NCBI RefSeq assembly: GCF_900109285.1
Contig: NZ_FNZQ01000004.1
Location: 186,001-250,000 of the forward strand
Length of the DNA stretch: 64,000 bases
Source: Jannaschia helgolandensis
GTDB taxonomy: Bacteria; Pseudomonadota; Alphaproteobacteria; Rhodobacterales; Rhodobacteraceae
Reading direction: 5' to 3'
Part shown: in pieces, positions 41,528 to 50,532 of the stretch
Layout: every line of letters starts with the position of its first letter
How positions within the stretch are numbered: the stretch's first letter is position 1
Translations under genes and position numbers: made by a program
Notes under the pieces: generated by a model
The model's input: the letters and a program-made list of their open reading frames with translations, nothing else
The model's database searches: none
What the model was told of the DNA's origin: nothing

Positions 41528-41941
41528 TCAGGGTCGGCTACGCAGAACGTGGACGGCGCAGGGTGCATGACGCACCACGCGCGCCGCCGTCGATCCGAGC
41601 AGGTAATTAATGAGGCCGGGCTTATGCGACCCGATCACGACGCAATCCACGTCCTGCTGGACCGCGACGTCGATGATGCCGCGCCCGCTGTGGCCCTTGA
41701 CGACCATCGCGGTGACATCCGGCAGACCTTTGACTCGGGCGTCCAGCTTGGCCTTGGCGTGGTCGAAGGCTTCTTGCACGACCGCCTCGTCCAGATAGGC
41801 TTTGACCGAGTCTTGCGGCGCTTCGAGCACGTGCAGGGCAGTAATCTTGCCGCCTTCGAACAAAAGCGTTCGAGCCACATCGAGGACGGCTTCGCCGATG
41901 CCATGATCCAGAGCCATGGGTACCAGAATATTCTTATACAT
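41528..41941 (-). CDS. Universal stress protein UspA family
   Basis: A 137-aa alpha/beta protein with the ATP-binding pattern near the C-terminus (G-x2-G, then SHKPGLINYLLGSTAARVVR). UspA-type proteins often accompany TRAP transporters and can bind ATP to tune uptake, as known for TeaD. Its start overlaps the end of the alcohol dehydrogenase gene by eight bases. Confidence 0.85.
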   Translation of the reverse strand: MYKNILVPMALDHGIGEAVLDVARTLLFEGGKITALHVLEAPQDSVKAYLDEAVVQEAFDHAKAKLDARVKGLPDVTAMVVKGHSGRGIIDVAVQQDVDCVVIGSHKPGLINYLLGSTAARVVRHAPCAVHVLRSRP

Positions 41942-42923
41942 CAGACGGCTCCAATATGATTTTTGGGGCGGCCACACGGCCCGCACGAATATCGGAAAAG
42001 GCTTGTTGCCCTTGGCCCAGCGGCCGCTGTTCGGTCCAGTCCAGCGGACCCAGACATCCATCGAAGATCGCCGCAGCGGTGTCGCGGAAATCTTGCGCGG
42101 TATAGGTGTAGGTCCCGACGAAGGTGATCTCCTGCAAGGTTATCCGACGGATATCAAGGCCGCCTTCCCCTTCGCCCAGCCCGATGTGCATGATGACGCC
42201 GCCGGGCAAAACCATCGCGCTGGCGTCCGCACGCGTCGTAGCATAGCCGACACCGTCGATCACCAGATCGGCCTGCATCACGCTGCCCGGGGCCACGGCG
42301 TCAAAGCCGTCGATCTGATCCAGCGTCGCGCGGCGGACGGCGTTAGGCTCGGCAACCGTAATCTGCGTCGCGCCAAAGGCTCGCAGGGCCAGCGCCGCGC
42401 CAACGCCGATGGCACCGCCGCCGATGACATGACATCGGGCGTCGGCCAGTGGCATGTCTAATGCAGCCGCGCCCAGCCGCACCGCATGCCAGCCACAAGC
42501 GAGCGGTTCAGCGAGGGCCGCTTTCCGTAAGGGTACGTCGTCTGGCACCGTCACGAGGTTTTCGTCGCGCATCACCACCAGTTCGGCGAAGGCGCCTTCG
42601 CGCGGTGGCATCGAGATGATCATCCGTTCGGGACACAGGTTATCGCGACCGGCCAGACAGGCCCGGCAGGTGCCGCAGGTCACAAGCGGGTTAATCGTCA
42701 CCCGCGCACCCTTGTGGGCTCCGTCGATGACCGTGCCCGCAGCCTCGTGCCCCAGGATCAGTGGCGCGGGACGTCGCTCGTCGTGGCCCAGAAATGCGTG
42801 CATGTCCGAGCCGCAGATACCCGATGCTTCGACGCGGATCAGGCTTTGCCCCGGACCCGGTTTCGGATCGGGTATATCGCGGTAAACCAGCGTTTCGACC
42901 GCGTCGTAAATCAGCGCTTTCAT
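41934..42923 (-). CDS. Zinc-dependent alcohol dehydrogenase, HpsP-like candidate
   Basis: A 329-aa medium-chain dehydrogenase: catalytic zinc ligands in SGICGSDMHAF and GHEAAG, structural-zinc cysteines in CGTCRACLAGRDNLC, and a Rossmann motif GGGAIGVGAA. The start at 42923 overlaps the SDR gene by four bases. In characterised DHPS clusters two extra dehydrogenases interconvert DHPS enantiomers through the 2-oxo form. Position next to hpsN suggests that role here; substrate is inferred from context. Confidence 0.8.
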   Translation of the reverse strand: MKALIYDAVETLVYRDIPDPKPGPGQSLIRVEASGICGSDMHAFLGHDERRPAPLILGHEAAGTVIDGAHKGARVTINPLVTCGTCRACLAGRDNLCPERMIISMPPREGAFAELVVMRDENLVTVPDDVPLRKAALAEPLACGWHAVRLGAAALDMPLADARCHVIGGGAIGVGAALALRAFGATQITVAEPNAVRRATLDQIDGFDAVAPGSVMQADLVIDGVGYATTRADASAMVLPGGVIMHIGLGEGEGGLDIRRITLQEITFVGTYTYTAQDFRDTAAAIFDGCLGPLDWTEQRPLGQGQQAFSDIRAGRVAAPKIILEPSDV

Positions 42924-43681
42924 TTCGCAGTGAACCCCCCATCGACCATCAGGATCTGTCCAGTGACGTAGACGGAGGCATCTGAGCACAGGAACAGAAG
43001 CGGCCCGTCCAGATCTTCCAATGCGCCATTACGGCCAATACAGGTCTGCGACGCATTTCGCGCTGCGCGCTCCGGGTCGGCAAAGACTGGTCCGGTCAGT
43101 TCCGTCGGAAAGAACCCCGGTCCGATGGCGTTTGCGGTGATGCCATCGCGGGACCAAGCCTCGGCCATGGCGCGGGTCAGTTGGGCGACACCGGCCTTGC
43201 TGGCACCATAGCTGACGCCGCCGGAAAAAGCGCGGGTCGTCTGCAACGATGCGAAATTCACGATGCGACCCCAGCCCTTGGCCTTCATCGCGGGAGCGAA
43301 GGCTTTGCTGAGGAAGAACGGCGCCGCCAGATTAAGGTTCATCGTCACGTCCCAGCCGTCCGGCGTGACGTCGTCGGCTGCTTGACGGGTGTTGATCCCC
43401 GCCGCGTGGACCACGATATCGGGCGCACCGAAGGGTGTCGCGATTTGCTTCGCGATATCTTCGATCTGGTCCCGGTGTGACAGGTCGGCCGCAACCGTTG
43501 CGGCGGCGTCGCCGGTTTGCGCCGCCCAGTCCGACAGCGCCTCCGCCCGCCGAGCGACCCCCACGACCTTGGCACCCGCCGCCGCCAAGGCGACAGCGGC
43601 GCGCTGCCCCAGACCGGCGCTGGCACCGGTCACACATGCAACGCGTCCCGTCAGGTCGAAGAGATTGCGAGGATCAATCAT
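42920..43681 (-). CDS. Short-chain dehydrogenase/reductase, HpsO-like candidate
   Basis: A 253-aa classical SDR: cofactor motif TGASAGLGQ, NAG-region variant VHAAGINT, catalytic Ser and YGASK, and C-terminal VDGGF. The start at 43681 overlaps hpsN by eight bases. With the zinc dehydrogenase next door it probably interconverts stereoisomers of 2,3-dihydroxypropane-1-sulfonate; that substrate is inferred from context. Confidence 0.8.
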   Translation of the reverse strand: MIDPRNLFDLTGRVACVTGASAGLGQRAAVALAAAGAKVVGVARRAEALSDWAAQTGDAAATVAADLSHRDQIEDIAKQIATPFGAPDIVVHAAGINTRQAADDVTPDGWDVTMNLNLAAPFFLSKAFAPAMKAKGWGRIVNFASLQTTRAFSGGVSYGASKAGVAQLTRAMAEAWSRDGITANAIGPGFFPTELTGPVFADPERAARNASQTCIGRNGALEDLDGPLLFLCSDASVYVTGQILMVDGGFTAK

Positions 43682-44981
43682 CGGCGCTGAGGTCGAAATT
43701 CTCGTCGGGAAAGTACTTGGCAAGACGGACGTCTGCCGCGCGGGCGTGGCCTTCCATCCCTTCGAGACGCGAAATACGGGCAGTCGCCTGTGCCACCCGC
43801 TTGGAGCCTTCGCGCGTGGATTGCTGCCACGTGACGATTTTCATGTACTTATGGACGGAGAGGCCGCCGGTATAGGACGCGGCCCCCGAGGTCGGCAGGA
43901 CGTGGTTCGTACCCGACGCCTTGTCGCCATATGATACAGTGGTTTCCTCGCCCAGAAACAGCGAGCCATAGCAGCTGAGCCGGTCGCGCCACCAATCGAG
44001 GTCCTTCGCCTGTACAGTCAGATGCTCGGGCGCGTATTCATCGGAGCATGCGGCCATGTCTTCGCGGTCGGAACAGACGATGACTTCGGCATAATCGCGC
44101 CATGCCTTGAAGGCGTTGTCGCGGTTCACGTTCGGCAGATCGTCAATCAGCACTGGGACGCGGTTGATGACATCCACGGCCAAATCGCGGTCGTCGGTTA
44201 CCAGCCAGACGGGCGAATTATATCCGTGTTCGGCCTGCGATACCAAATCAGTCGCGACGATGTGCGGATCGGCGGTCTTATCGGCGATGATCAGGCTGTC
44301 TGTCGGACCCGCAATCATGTCGATGCCAACACGTCCGAACAGGATGCGCTTTGCCTCGGCCACAAACTGGTTGCCCGGACCCACAAGGATATTCGCCTTG
44401 GGTAGGCCGAACAGACCGAACGTCATGGCGGCCACACCCTGCACGCCACCGAGCGCCATGATCTTGTCCGCGCCGCAGATGTGCGCGGCATAGATAATCG
44501 CCGGTGCCACACCGGTGCCCGGACGGGGCGGAGAGGTTGCTGTGATATGATTGCAGCCTGCCACCTTGGCAGTAGTCACCGTCATGATCGCCGAAGCGAT
44601 GTGACTGTAGCGCCCACCGGGCACATAGCAGCCTGCCGCGTCCACCGGGATCGCCTTTTGCCCGGCGATCAGCCCCGGCACGATCTCGTATTCTATGTCG
44701 CGGACGGTGGCCTTCTGGGCTTCGGCGAAGCGGCGCACGTTATCATGGGCAAACTGGATGTCGTCCTTGAGCTTTTGCGGAACCTGGTCGCAGGCGGCTG
44801 CAATCTCGACCTCGGTCAGGATGATGTCGCCGTCGTACTTGTCGAACTTCACCGCGTATTCGCGGGCTTTCTCGTCGCCGCCCTCTTCGATGTCGGACAG
44901 GATGCCTTGAACGATTTCATGCACATCCGATGCGCCGGATTGCGCCGTCAGGGTTGCTTTCTTGAGATAGTTTCTAGCCAT
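43674..44981 (-). CDS. hpsN: Sulfopropanediol 3-dehydrogenase HpsN (histidinol-dehydrogenase family)
   Basis: A 435-aa enzyme of the histidinol dehydrogenase fold: PGGRYSHIASAIMTVT, GPGNQFVAEAKRILFG, the DMIAGPTDSLIIAD block and SQAEHGYN with the zinc-site residues. The C-terminal GTNHVLPTSGAASYTGGLSV is that of HpsN rather than HisD, and no other his genes are nearby. HpsN oxidises DHPS twice with NAD to sulfolactate. Flanking TRAP transporter and ComDE strongly support this assignment. Confidence 0.9.
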   Translation of the reverse strand: MARNYLKKATLTAQSGASDVHEIVQGILSDIEEGGDEKAREYAVKFDKYDGDIILTEVEIAAACDQVPQKLKDDIQFAHDNVRRFAEAQKATVRDIEYEIVPGLIAGQKAIPVDAAGCYVPGGRYSHIASAIMTVTTAKVAGCNHITATSPPRPGTGVAPAIIYAAHICGADKIMALGGVQGVAAMTFGLFGLPKANILVGPGNQFVAEAKRILFGRVGIDMIAGPTDSLIIADKTADPHIVATDLVSQAEHGYNSPVWLVTDDRDLAVDVINRVPVLIDDLPNVNRDNAFKAWRDYAEVIVCSDREDMAACSDEYAPEHLTVQAKDLDWWRDRLSCYGSLFLGEETTVSYGDKASGTNHVLPTSGAASYTGGLSVHKYMKIVTWQQSTREGSKRVAQATARISRLEGMEGHARAADVRLAKYFPDENFDLSADD

Positions 44982-44993
44982 GGTTTGACCGCC

Positions 44994-46322
44994 CTATTTG
45001 TAAATGTCTGGAAGCATCGTTGTCGAAATCGCCGGTATGAAGGCAATCATCAGCACAACGATCAGCATGAAGAAAACGAAAGGTACCGCGCGCCATGCGA
45101 TCTTGAGGATGGACTCGCCCGTGATACCGGACACCACGAACAGGTTCAGTCCCAGTGGCGGCGTGATGAAGCCCACGCCGAGGGCCGTGATCATCATGAT
45201 GCTGAACTGGATTTCGTTCATGCCGATGTTATCGGCCAACGGCTTAAGTATTGGCGCCAGGATCACGATGTTCGGTGTCGTTTCCATGACACAGCCTGCG
45301 GCGATCAGGATGCCGATCATCATGAGGATCAGCAGCGTCGGGTCATCCGTCAAAGCGGTAACCGAATAAACAAAGCCCTGCGGCACGCCCATGATCGCCA
45401 GAGCCTGCGCCAGCGGCAGAGAAAAGGCGATGATCGGCAGGATGATCCCGTTGACCTTGGCGGACGAAATCAGCATCGCGGGGAAATCGGCCAGTTTCAG
45501 GGTGCCGAGGATGAAGCCGATGATGATCGTGACGATAACTGCGGTCGCACCCGCTTCGGTCGGTGTGAGACGACCCGAAAAGATGCCGTAGAAGATGATA
45601 CCTGGCACGATGAATGCATACCATCCCGAGGCAAGTGAACGACCGAGATTTCCGAAGTACACCGACGCTGACAGGTTGCCCCCCCCTTCGTAGCCGTAAA
45701 TACGGTTGACCACGATATTCGTCACGAGGATGGCGGTCAGGATCAGGAACCCCGGGATGATCGCCGCAAGGAAAAGCGTCGATGCCGATATGCCAAGCAC
45801 CAGACCGATTATGATATAAGCGATCGAAGGCGGAATCAGGATGCCGGTACAGGCTCCTGCAGCGACCAGAGCACAGGCATAGGGACGCGGGTAGCCGCTT
45901 TCGACCAGCCGGTTGATCGTCATCCGGCCCACCGCGGCGGCCCCAGCCGCGTCAGAGCCGGAAATCGCGGCGAACATGCCGCAGACAAGCACCGTGGCCG
46001 AACCGAAGCCACCTTTGGCGAACTGAGTCAGGGCCTCGGCCACATCCAGGAACTTGCGCGACAGCCCGGTGCGCACCAGCACGTCACCCGTCAGGATGAA
46101 CAGTGGCACGGCAGTCAGGGCAAAGGCATCGATTCCGTCGAACAGGCTCTCGCCGACCAGTGCAAGCGGCAGGTCGCCCGACATCAGCAGCATGGTGATC
46201 GCCGCGACCCCGATCGAGGCCCAGACTGGCACGGCCATGGCGCTAAGCGCTACGAACATGATTACGGGCAGATAGAAATCCCAGCCCAGTTCAACGGCTT
46301 GGTTGAGGGTATCAAAAAGCAT
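44994..46322 (-). CDS. TRAP transporter large membrane subunit (DctM type)
   Basis: A 442-aa protein with about 12 transmembrane segments and DctM-family stretches (GGFGSATVLVCGMFAAISGS, GACTGILIPPSIAYIIIG, TPPLGLNLFVVSGI). It forms the transport channel with the small subunit and the periplasmic binding protein and uses the sodium or proton gradient. The presumed substrate is DHPS or a related sulfonate, judged from the operon. Confidence 0.92.
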   Translation of the reverse strand: MLFDTLNQAVELGWDFYLPVIMFVALSAMAVPVWASIGVAAITMLLMSGDLPLALVGESLFDGIDAFALTAVPLFILTGDVLVRTGLSRKFLDVAEALTQFAKGGFGSATVLVCGMFAAISGSDAAGAAAVGRMTINRLVESGYPRPYACALVAAGACTGILIPPSIAYIIIGLVLGISASTLFLAAIIPGFLILTAILVTNIVVNRIYGYEGGGNLSASVYFGNLGRSLASGWYAFIVPGIIFYGIFSGRLTPTEAGATAVIVTIIIGFILGTLKLADFPAMLISSAKVNGIILPIIAFSLPLAQALAIMGVPQGFVYSVTALTDDPTLLILMMIGILIAAGCVMETTPNIVILAPILKPLADNIGMNEIQFSIMMITALGVGFITPPLGLNLFVVSGITGESILKIAWRAVPFVFFMLIVVLMIAFIPAISTTMLPDIYK

Positions 46323-46333
46323 CTCTTATCCCC

Positions 46334-46846
46334 TCAATCGAACAATTTATCGCCTTCGTAGACGTCAGTACCGTCCCGAAGGCTGCGCAGATCGCGCAGG
46401 AAGGATTGGGTCAGGCGCAAAAGCATCAGCGCGAAACCAATGGGCACCGCCATCAGGAACCAGACCATCGAGATCCGCAGACCATGGCTGACCGAGCCGA
46501 ATTTCCAGGAGACGAGCACGGTTTCCATCGACCAGTAGAGGGCGATGACCGCGACCCCGAACATCACCAGATCGCCGAACATATAAAGCAGCGCCTTGGG
46601 CCGTGGCCCGAGGTAGTGCATGACCACGTCGATGCGGATGTGCGCCCGTTCCTTGACCGCCGCAGCCGCGCCGATCCAGGCGAGGTAGATGAACGAATAG
46701 CGCACGACCTCTTCGCCCCAGATCGACGAGTAGGAGAAGATCTCTCGGCGCAGGACTTCGACTGCCATCGTCATGACAAGCATCACGTAAAATACCAAAA
46801 GCGCCCATCGTTCGGCGTCTCGGTTGAGCAGGCGCAGAATTCTCAT
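46334..46846 (-). CDS. TRAP transporter small membrane subunit (DctQ type)
   Basis: A 170-aa protein with four transmembrane segments and the family pattern VLRREIFSYSSIWGEEVVRY then ERAHIRIDV. The start MRILRLL at 46846 gives the usual length; an in-frame start 39 bases upstream is possible. It lies 12 bases upstream of the large subunit gene. Confidence 0.9.
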   Translation of the reverse strand: MRILRLLNRDAERWALLVFYVMLVMTMAVEVLRREIFSYSSIWGEEVVRYSFIYLAWIGAAAAVKERAHIRIDVVMHYLGPRPKALLYMFGDLVMFGVAVIALYWSMETVLVSWKFGSVSHGLRISMVWFLMAVPIGFALMLLRLTQSFLRDLRSLRDGTDVYEGDKLFD

Positions 46847-46960
46847 GACGGACCTCTCTTGTTGCCATGCTGACCAAATCCGCACGGCTCTCTTGGAGTG
46901 TGATCGGTAAACTGAACTGGTCGGTGGACAGACGCCCGTTTGGGCGCCTGCCGCGTGTCT

Positions 46961-48109
46961 TCAGGCGTCGTTGACGTAGTAACGGCCCATCGTGCCGGCC
47001 GCTTCTTCCAGCTTGGCGAAGGTCTCCATCGATCCGGCCAGTTCGGTCTTGAAGCTGTCCCAATCGGGCAGCTGGTATCCTCCGGTCGCCTGCCATTCGG
47101 CCAATTGATCGTCCGATAGCGTGTGGAATTCCACACCGGCCTTGCGAAGCTCGGCCATGGCGTAGTTCCGCGACGACGGCACCTTGGCGAGGTTCTGGTG
47201 CCGCGTGATCTCAGAGGCTTCCATAATGCCGTCCTGAATTTCTGGCGACATAGAATTGAACCATTCGAGGTTGCAGGAATAGACTTGGCTGTCAGGCACG
47301 GCCTGCGTGAAGGTCACGTGCGACAATATATCCTTGAAACCAAAGACGTAAAGCGCGCCCACGGACGGGTCCAAAGCGTCAGCCACGCCCTGTTTGATCG
47401 CCGAAGGCGTTTCGCCCCAGGCCACCGGTGTCGGATTGGCACCGACCATGCGATAATACTGTTGCAACATGGCGGAGCCAGGCACGCGGAACTTGATGCC
47501 GGCCAGATCGCCCGGCGTCAGAACAGGGCCAGCGCCGCCAGCGCGGATAGCCACGACACGGGGGTCGATGTTGACGTAGAACAGCGTCTTGAAACCCGCA
47601 GCTTCGACCTTGGGATTCACTTCCTGCGCCCAGACATCGGAATGGACGAGGTTGGTGAACCGCTGGTTCGAACCGCAGAGGTACGGCATGTTGATAAGGT
47701 CAACTGCACTGGCGAACGGGGCGAAGTTCGACAGCGAGTGCTGCGCGGCCTGAATTGTGCCGGTCTGCACCTTTTGGACCAACGCGCCCCCTGCCCCAAG
47801 CTGACCACCGGGTGCGAGCTTGACGTAGACTTTTCCGCCCGTGGCGTTCTGGATGTTTTCCTTCAGGTCGAGTTGCATGATCGGATAGCTGCGGGTAGCG
47901 CCAAGTACATAGGCCGTCGCGATGGTCATGACTTGCTCAGCTGCGGCTTCGCGGTCCCGCTCTTCGTTTGCGGTCTGGGCGGTGGCTTCCGTCGACCAGA
48001 GCGCTCCTGCGGCGCCGGCGACGAGAGCAGCTGTAAAGCTGCCTGCGCCCGCCAGTTTCAGGAAATTGCGGCGCTCGGCCGAATAGAGATGCGCGTTGTC
48101 GTTTTCCAA
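46961..48109 (-). CDS. TRAP transporter periplasmic substrate-binding protein (DctP type)
   Basis: A 382-aa precursor with a Tat signal (ERRNFLKLAGAGSFTAALVA, residues about 12-31) followed by a DctP-family domain. The conserved substrate-carboxylate Arg region is GIKFRVPGSAM near residues 210-220, preceded by GGQLGAGGALVQKVQTGTIQ. It captures the sulfonate substrate in the periplasm. About 115 bases separate it from the small membrane subunit gene. Confidence 0.92.
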   Translation of the reverse strand: MENDNAHLYSAERRNFLKLAGAGSFTAALVAGAAGALWSTEATAQTANEERDREAAAEQVMTIATAYVLGATRSYPIMQLDLKENIQNATGGKVYVKLAPGGQLGAGGALVQKVQTGTIQAAQHSLSNFAPFASAVDLINMPYLCGSNQRFTNLVHSDVWAQEVNPKVEAAGFKTLFYVNIDPRVVAIRAGGAGPVLTPGDLAGIKFRVPGSAMLQQYYRMVGANPTPVAWGETPSAIKQGVADALDPSVGALYVFGFKDILSHVTFTQAVPDSQVYSCNLEWFNSMSPEIQDGIMEASEITRHQNLAKVPSSRNYAMAELRKAGVEFHTLSDDQLAEWQATGGYQLPDWDSFKTELAGSMETFAKLEEAAGTMGRYYVNDA

Positions 48110-48142
48110 TGTGTTGTCCTCCCTGGACGGTTCCCGCCACGC

Positions 48143-48316
48143 CTATTTTTTGGCGTCGGCTTCCTTCTTCAGAATGGCTATGACGAACAAAACCGCGACG
48201 CCGCCCAGCACCAGCATCTCACCCACGTCATTCAGGAAGGCGGAATTCGATGCTGCGCCAAGCCCCACGTTCACAGTAAAAACCGCAAATAATATGATCG
48301 CTAAGATAAGCGGCAT
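48143..48316 (-). CDS. 57-aa membrane protein, first gene of the sulfonate operon
   Basis: ATG 48316 is preceded by GGAGG at nine bases. The product has two transmembrane segments (about 2-22 and 31-50: MLVLGGVAVLFVIAILK) and a Lys/Asp tail. It lies 33 bases upstream of the TRAP binding-protein gene and just downstream of the operator palindromes, so it is transcribed with the transporter. No family recognised; it could be an extra TRAP subunit or assembly factor. Confidence 0.7.
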   Translation of the reverse strand: MPLILAIILFAVFTVNVGLGAASNSAFLNDVGEMLVLGGVAVLFVIAILKKEADAKK

Positions 48317-48356
48317 GTCGCGTCTCCTCCCAGTCGCAAAGCCGATTCTGCCCTTA

Positions 48357-48393
48357 TGTAAGCCATTACATTTGGAAAATGCAAGCCTTTACA
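48357..48393. promoter_or_regulatory. Two LacI-type operator palindromes
   Basis: TGTAA-GCCA-TTACA (48357-48370, perfect 5+5) and TGCAA-GCCT-TTACA (48380-48393, one mismatch) are 23 bases apart centre to centre, about two helical turns. They lie between the divergent sulfonate operon and the lacI-type gene, so the regulator probably binds both and controls both directions. Confidence 0.7.
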
Positions 48394-48471
48394 TTTTGCG
48401 ATCGGCAGTCTGTTGTACGTCCTGCACAGATAACTTGGTAAATTGCCCTCTACCCTGCCCCAAGGACCTGC

Positions 48472-49497
48472 ATGAATTCCAAGCGAACCACACCAACACT
48501 TCAGGACGTAGCCAACGCGACGAGCGTGTCGACCGCGACCGTTTCACGCTACCTGAACTTCCCCGATCAGGTCGCGGAACGCACGCGCAAGAAGGTCGCA
48601 AAGGCGATCCGCGATTTGGGCTATTCGCCCAATTTCGGTGCGAAAGCGATGGCGGCCCGCAGGACCAACACCATAGGTGCGATCATTCCGACCATGGAAA
48701 ACGCGGTCTTCGCACGTGGTCTGCAGGCATTTCAGGATGAATTGCGTCTTCACGGATTTACGATGCTCGTCGCCAGCACGTCTTACAGGCCGGATATCGA
48801 AGAGGAACAGATCAGGACGCTCGTCGCACGCGGTGCCGACGCATTGCTTTTGATTGGTCATGCACGGAACCCGGAGGTTTACCGGTTTCTGAAGGCGCAA
48901 AATGTGCCGACGCTTGTGACATGGGCATTCGATGCAGGTTCGAAGCGGCCGTCCGTCGGCTTCGACAACAGGGCGGCCATGCGCGAGATGGCGACCAAGG
49001 TGATCGGGCTTGGTCACCGGCGACTGGCGCTCATCTCGGCGGAAACAGCCATGAACGATCGGGCCGAAGCACGACGCGTTGGAATACAGGACGCGATGGC
49101 GACCGCCGGTCTCGACGTGAAAGACCTGAAGGTTGTCGAAACAACCTACGGCATCGAGGAAGGTGCCGCTGCTTTCGAACAGGTCATGACGTCCACGTCA
49201 GACACAACAGCCGTTTTCTGTGGAAACGACGTCTTAGCCGTCGGGGCCTTGCATCGAGCGAGGGATTTGGGGATCTCCGTGCCTCGTGACGTCTCCGTCG
49301 TCGGCTTTGACGACATTGAGTTGGCGCAAGTCACCTACCCCCCCCTTACAACGGTGCATGTGCCGCATCGAGAAATGGGACGGCAGGCGGGGCTCGCCCT
49401 TACAAAACTGGTGAAGGACGGGATGGCCCCAGAAGCCACTGAATTGAAGACGAGAATAGTGTTTCGCGGAACACTGGCACCGGTCAACACAAGTTAG
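48472..49497 (+). CDS. LacI-family transcriptional regulator of the sulfonate operon
   Basis: A 341-aa regulator: N-terminal HTH and hinge (TLQDVANATSVSTATVSRYL, then RRTNTIGAIIP) and a periplasmic-binding-protein-like effector domain ending in VPHREMGRQAGLAL. It is divergent from the DHPS/TRAP operon with two palindromes in between. It most likely represses the operon until a sulfonate intermediate binds; the inducer is not known. Confidence 0.9.
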   Translation: MNSKRTTPTLQDVANATSVSTATVSRYLNFPDQVAERTRKKVAKAIRDLGYSPNFGAKAMAARRTNTIGAIIPTMENAVFARGLQAFQDELRLHGFTMLVASTSYRPDIEEEQIRTLVARGADALLLIGHARNPEVYRFLKAQNVPTLVTWAFDAGSKRPSVGFDNRAAMREMATKVIGLGHRRLALISAETAMNDRAEARRVGIQDAMATAGLDVKDLKVVETTYGIEEGAAAFEQVMTSTSDTTAVFCGNDVLAVGALHRARDLGISVPRDVSVVGFDDIELAQVTYPPLTTVHVPHREMGRQAGLALTKLVKDGMAPEATELKTRIVFRGTLAPVNTS

Positions 49498-49534
49498 TGC
49501 CGCCTTTGGCGAAGGTCGGGCTGAATTTAATGAA

Positions 49535-49770
49535 CCTGACCTGCCCCCAAAACCTCCCGCGTTCTGATGTAGAGTTTGCTCAACCTTTTGAAGGAGCAAA
49601 CGAATGCGAAAGAGCCGTTTTACGGAAGCCCGGATCATTGGGATGATCAAAGAACAAGAAGCCGGGGTGCCGACTGCGGAGGTGTGCCGCAAGCACGACT
49701 TCAGCCCGGGGCCGTTCTACAAGTTCAAATCGAAGTATGGCGGCATGGAAGTGTCCGATGCCGCCAAGGC
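49535..49770 (+). pseudogene. IS3-family OrfA remnant (left end)
   Basis: The stretch starts with a terminal-like TGACCTGCCCCC and an ATG at 49604 followed by RFTEARIIGMIKEQEAGVPT, KHDFSPGPFYKFKSKYGG and MEVSDAA, the first 55 residues of an IS3-group (IS407-like) OrfA. The leucine-zipper part and OrfB are missing. The frame continues without a stop into unrelated sequence of a recombinase. Confidence 0.8.
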
Positions 49771-49774
49771 CGCG

Positions 49775-50023
49775 TCGGCGCTCGCGGAGGTCGGTGACAA
49801 GGCCGAACCTGATACGCTCTTTGGTCTGATCACCCGCATCGACGTAGCACCCGGCAGGCTGGACCTGCAGCTGAATGCAGACGCAGTGGCCGAAGCCATT
49901 GGCGCAGACAGGTGCAAGGCCGCAGAAGATGCGCTCTTCGCGACTTTCCCGTTCCGGCTGCGAAAGCGTGGCGTCGAGACGAAGATCATCCTTGCGGATG
50001 CACCGGCAATCGCGACTCTCTGA
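49775..50023 (+). pseudogene. C-terminal fragment of a large serine recombinase fused to OrfA
   Basis: The last 75 codons of the chimeric frame read as the tail of an alphaproteobacterial serine recombinase (ITRIDVAPGRLDLQLNADAV, later FPFRLRKRGVETKIILAD). The catalytic, recombinase and zinc-ribbon domains are gone. The fusion with OrfA is in frame, so a 139-aa hybrid could in principle be made. Confidence 0.6.
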
Positions 50024-50155
50024 ACACAACTCCACGGACACTCGTATCACGCAAAGCCCGACCTCAGACTTCGGGGGAGACTGGGACAACGGCCTACTCT
50101 CGGCACGTGATCCGATCGCGCCCGAATTACCTTCTGTCTACGAAGTTTATGAAAG

Positions 50156-50470
50156 ATGAACGGCGAAGCCCCGTCCGGTATCGAATGGGACGCCTTCCAA
50201 GGGATCGCATCGGTGACCTATGCCTATGGCCTGACGGCCTATATGCACCCCGACACGCCGCAGGATGTACTCGATGCCTTTGCTGCGGCTGCCGAGGCCA
50301 TCAATGCGGATCCCGAATTTCAGGCCGAGAGCCAGGAAGTCACCAACGGCGCGCGTCTCAATGCCGGGCCGGACACGGAAGCCGCGATCAAGGCAGCGCT
50401 TGCGCCAAGCGAAGAGGTCAAGACGTATCTCCGCGATCTCCTGTCCAAAAAGTACGGCGTGAACTTCTAA
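50156..50470 (+). pseudogene. C-terminal fragment of TctC (Bug-type) binding protein
   Basis: The 104 codons give the tail of a tripartite tricarboxylate transporter binding protein (AYGLTAYMHPDTPQDVLDAF, ending LRDLLSKKYGVNF). The signal peptide and two-thirds of the protein are absent, replaced by the recombinase and IS3 remnants. It is followed by tctA and tctB pieces, so it was part of a tct operon. Confidence 0.75.
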
Positions 50471-50532
50471 GAGTTTTCCCATCCCGGGCTCGCTTGTGCG
50501 GGCCCGGGTTTCTCAAGACGCCGGATGCTTGA

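Noticed and set aside
43389-45638. Long plus-strand ORFs of 100-385 codons opposite hpsN and the TRAP genes
   Set aside because: They are complements of clearly identified minus-strand genes in GC-rich codon positions and encode no known domain.
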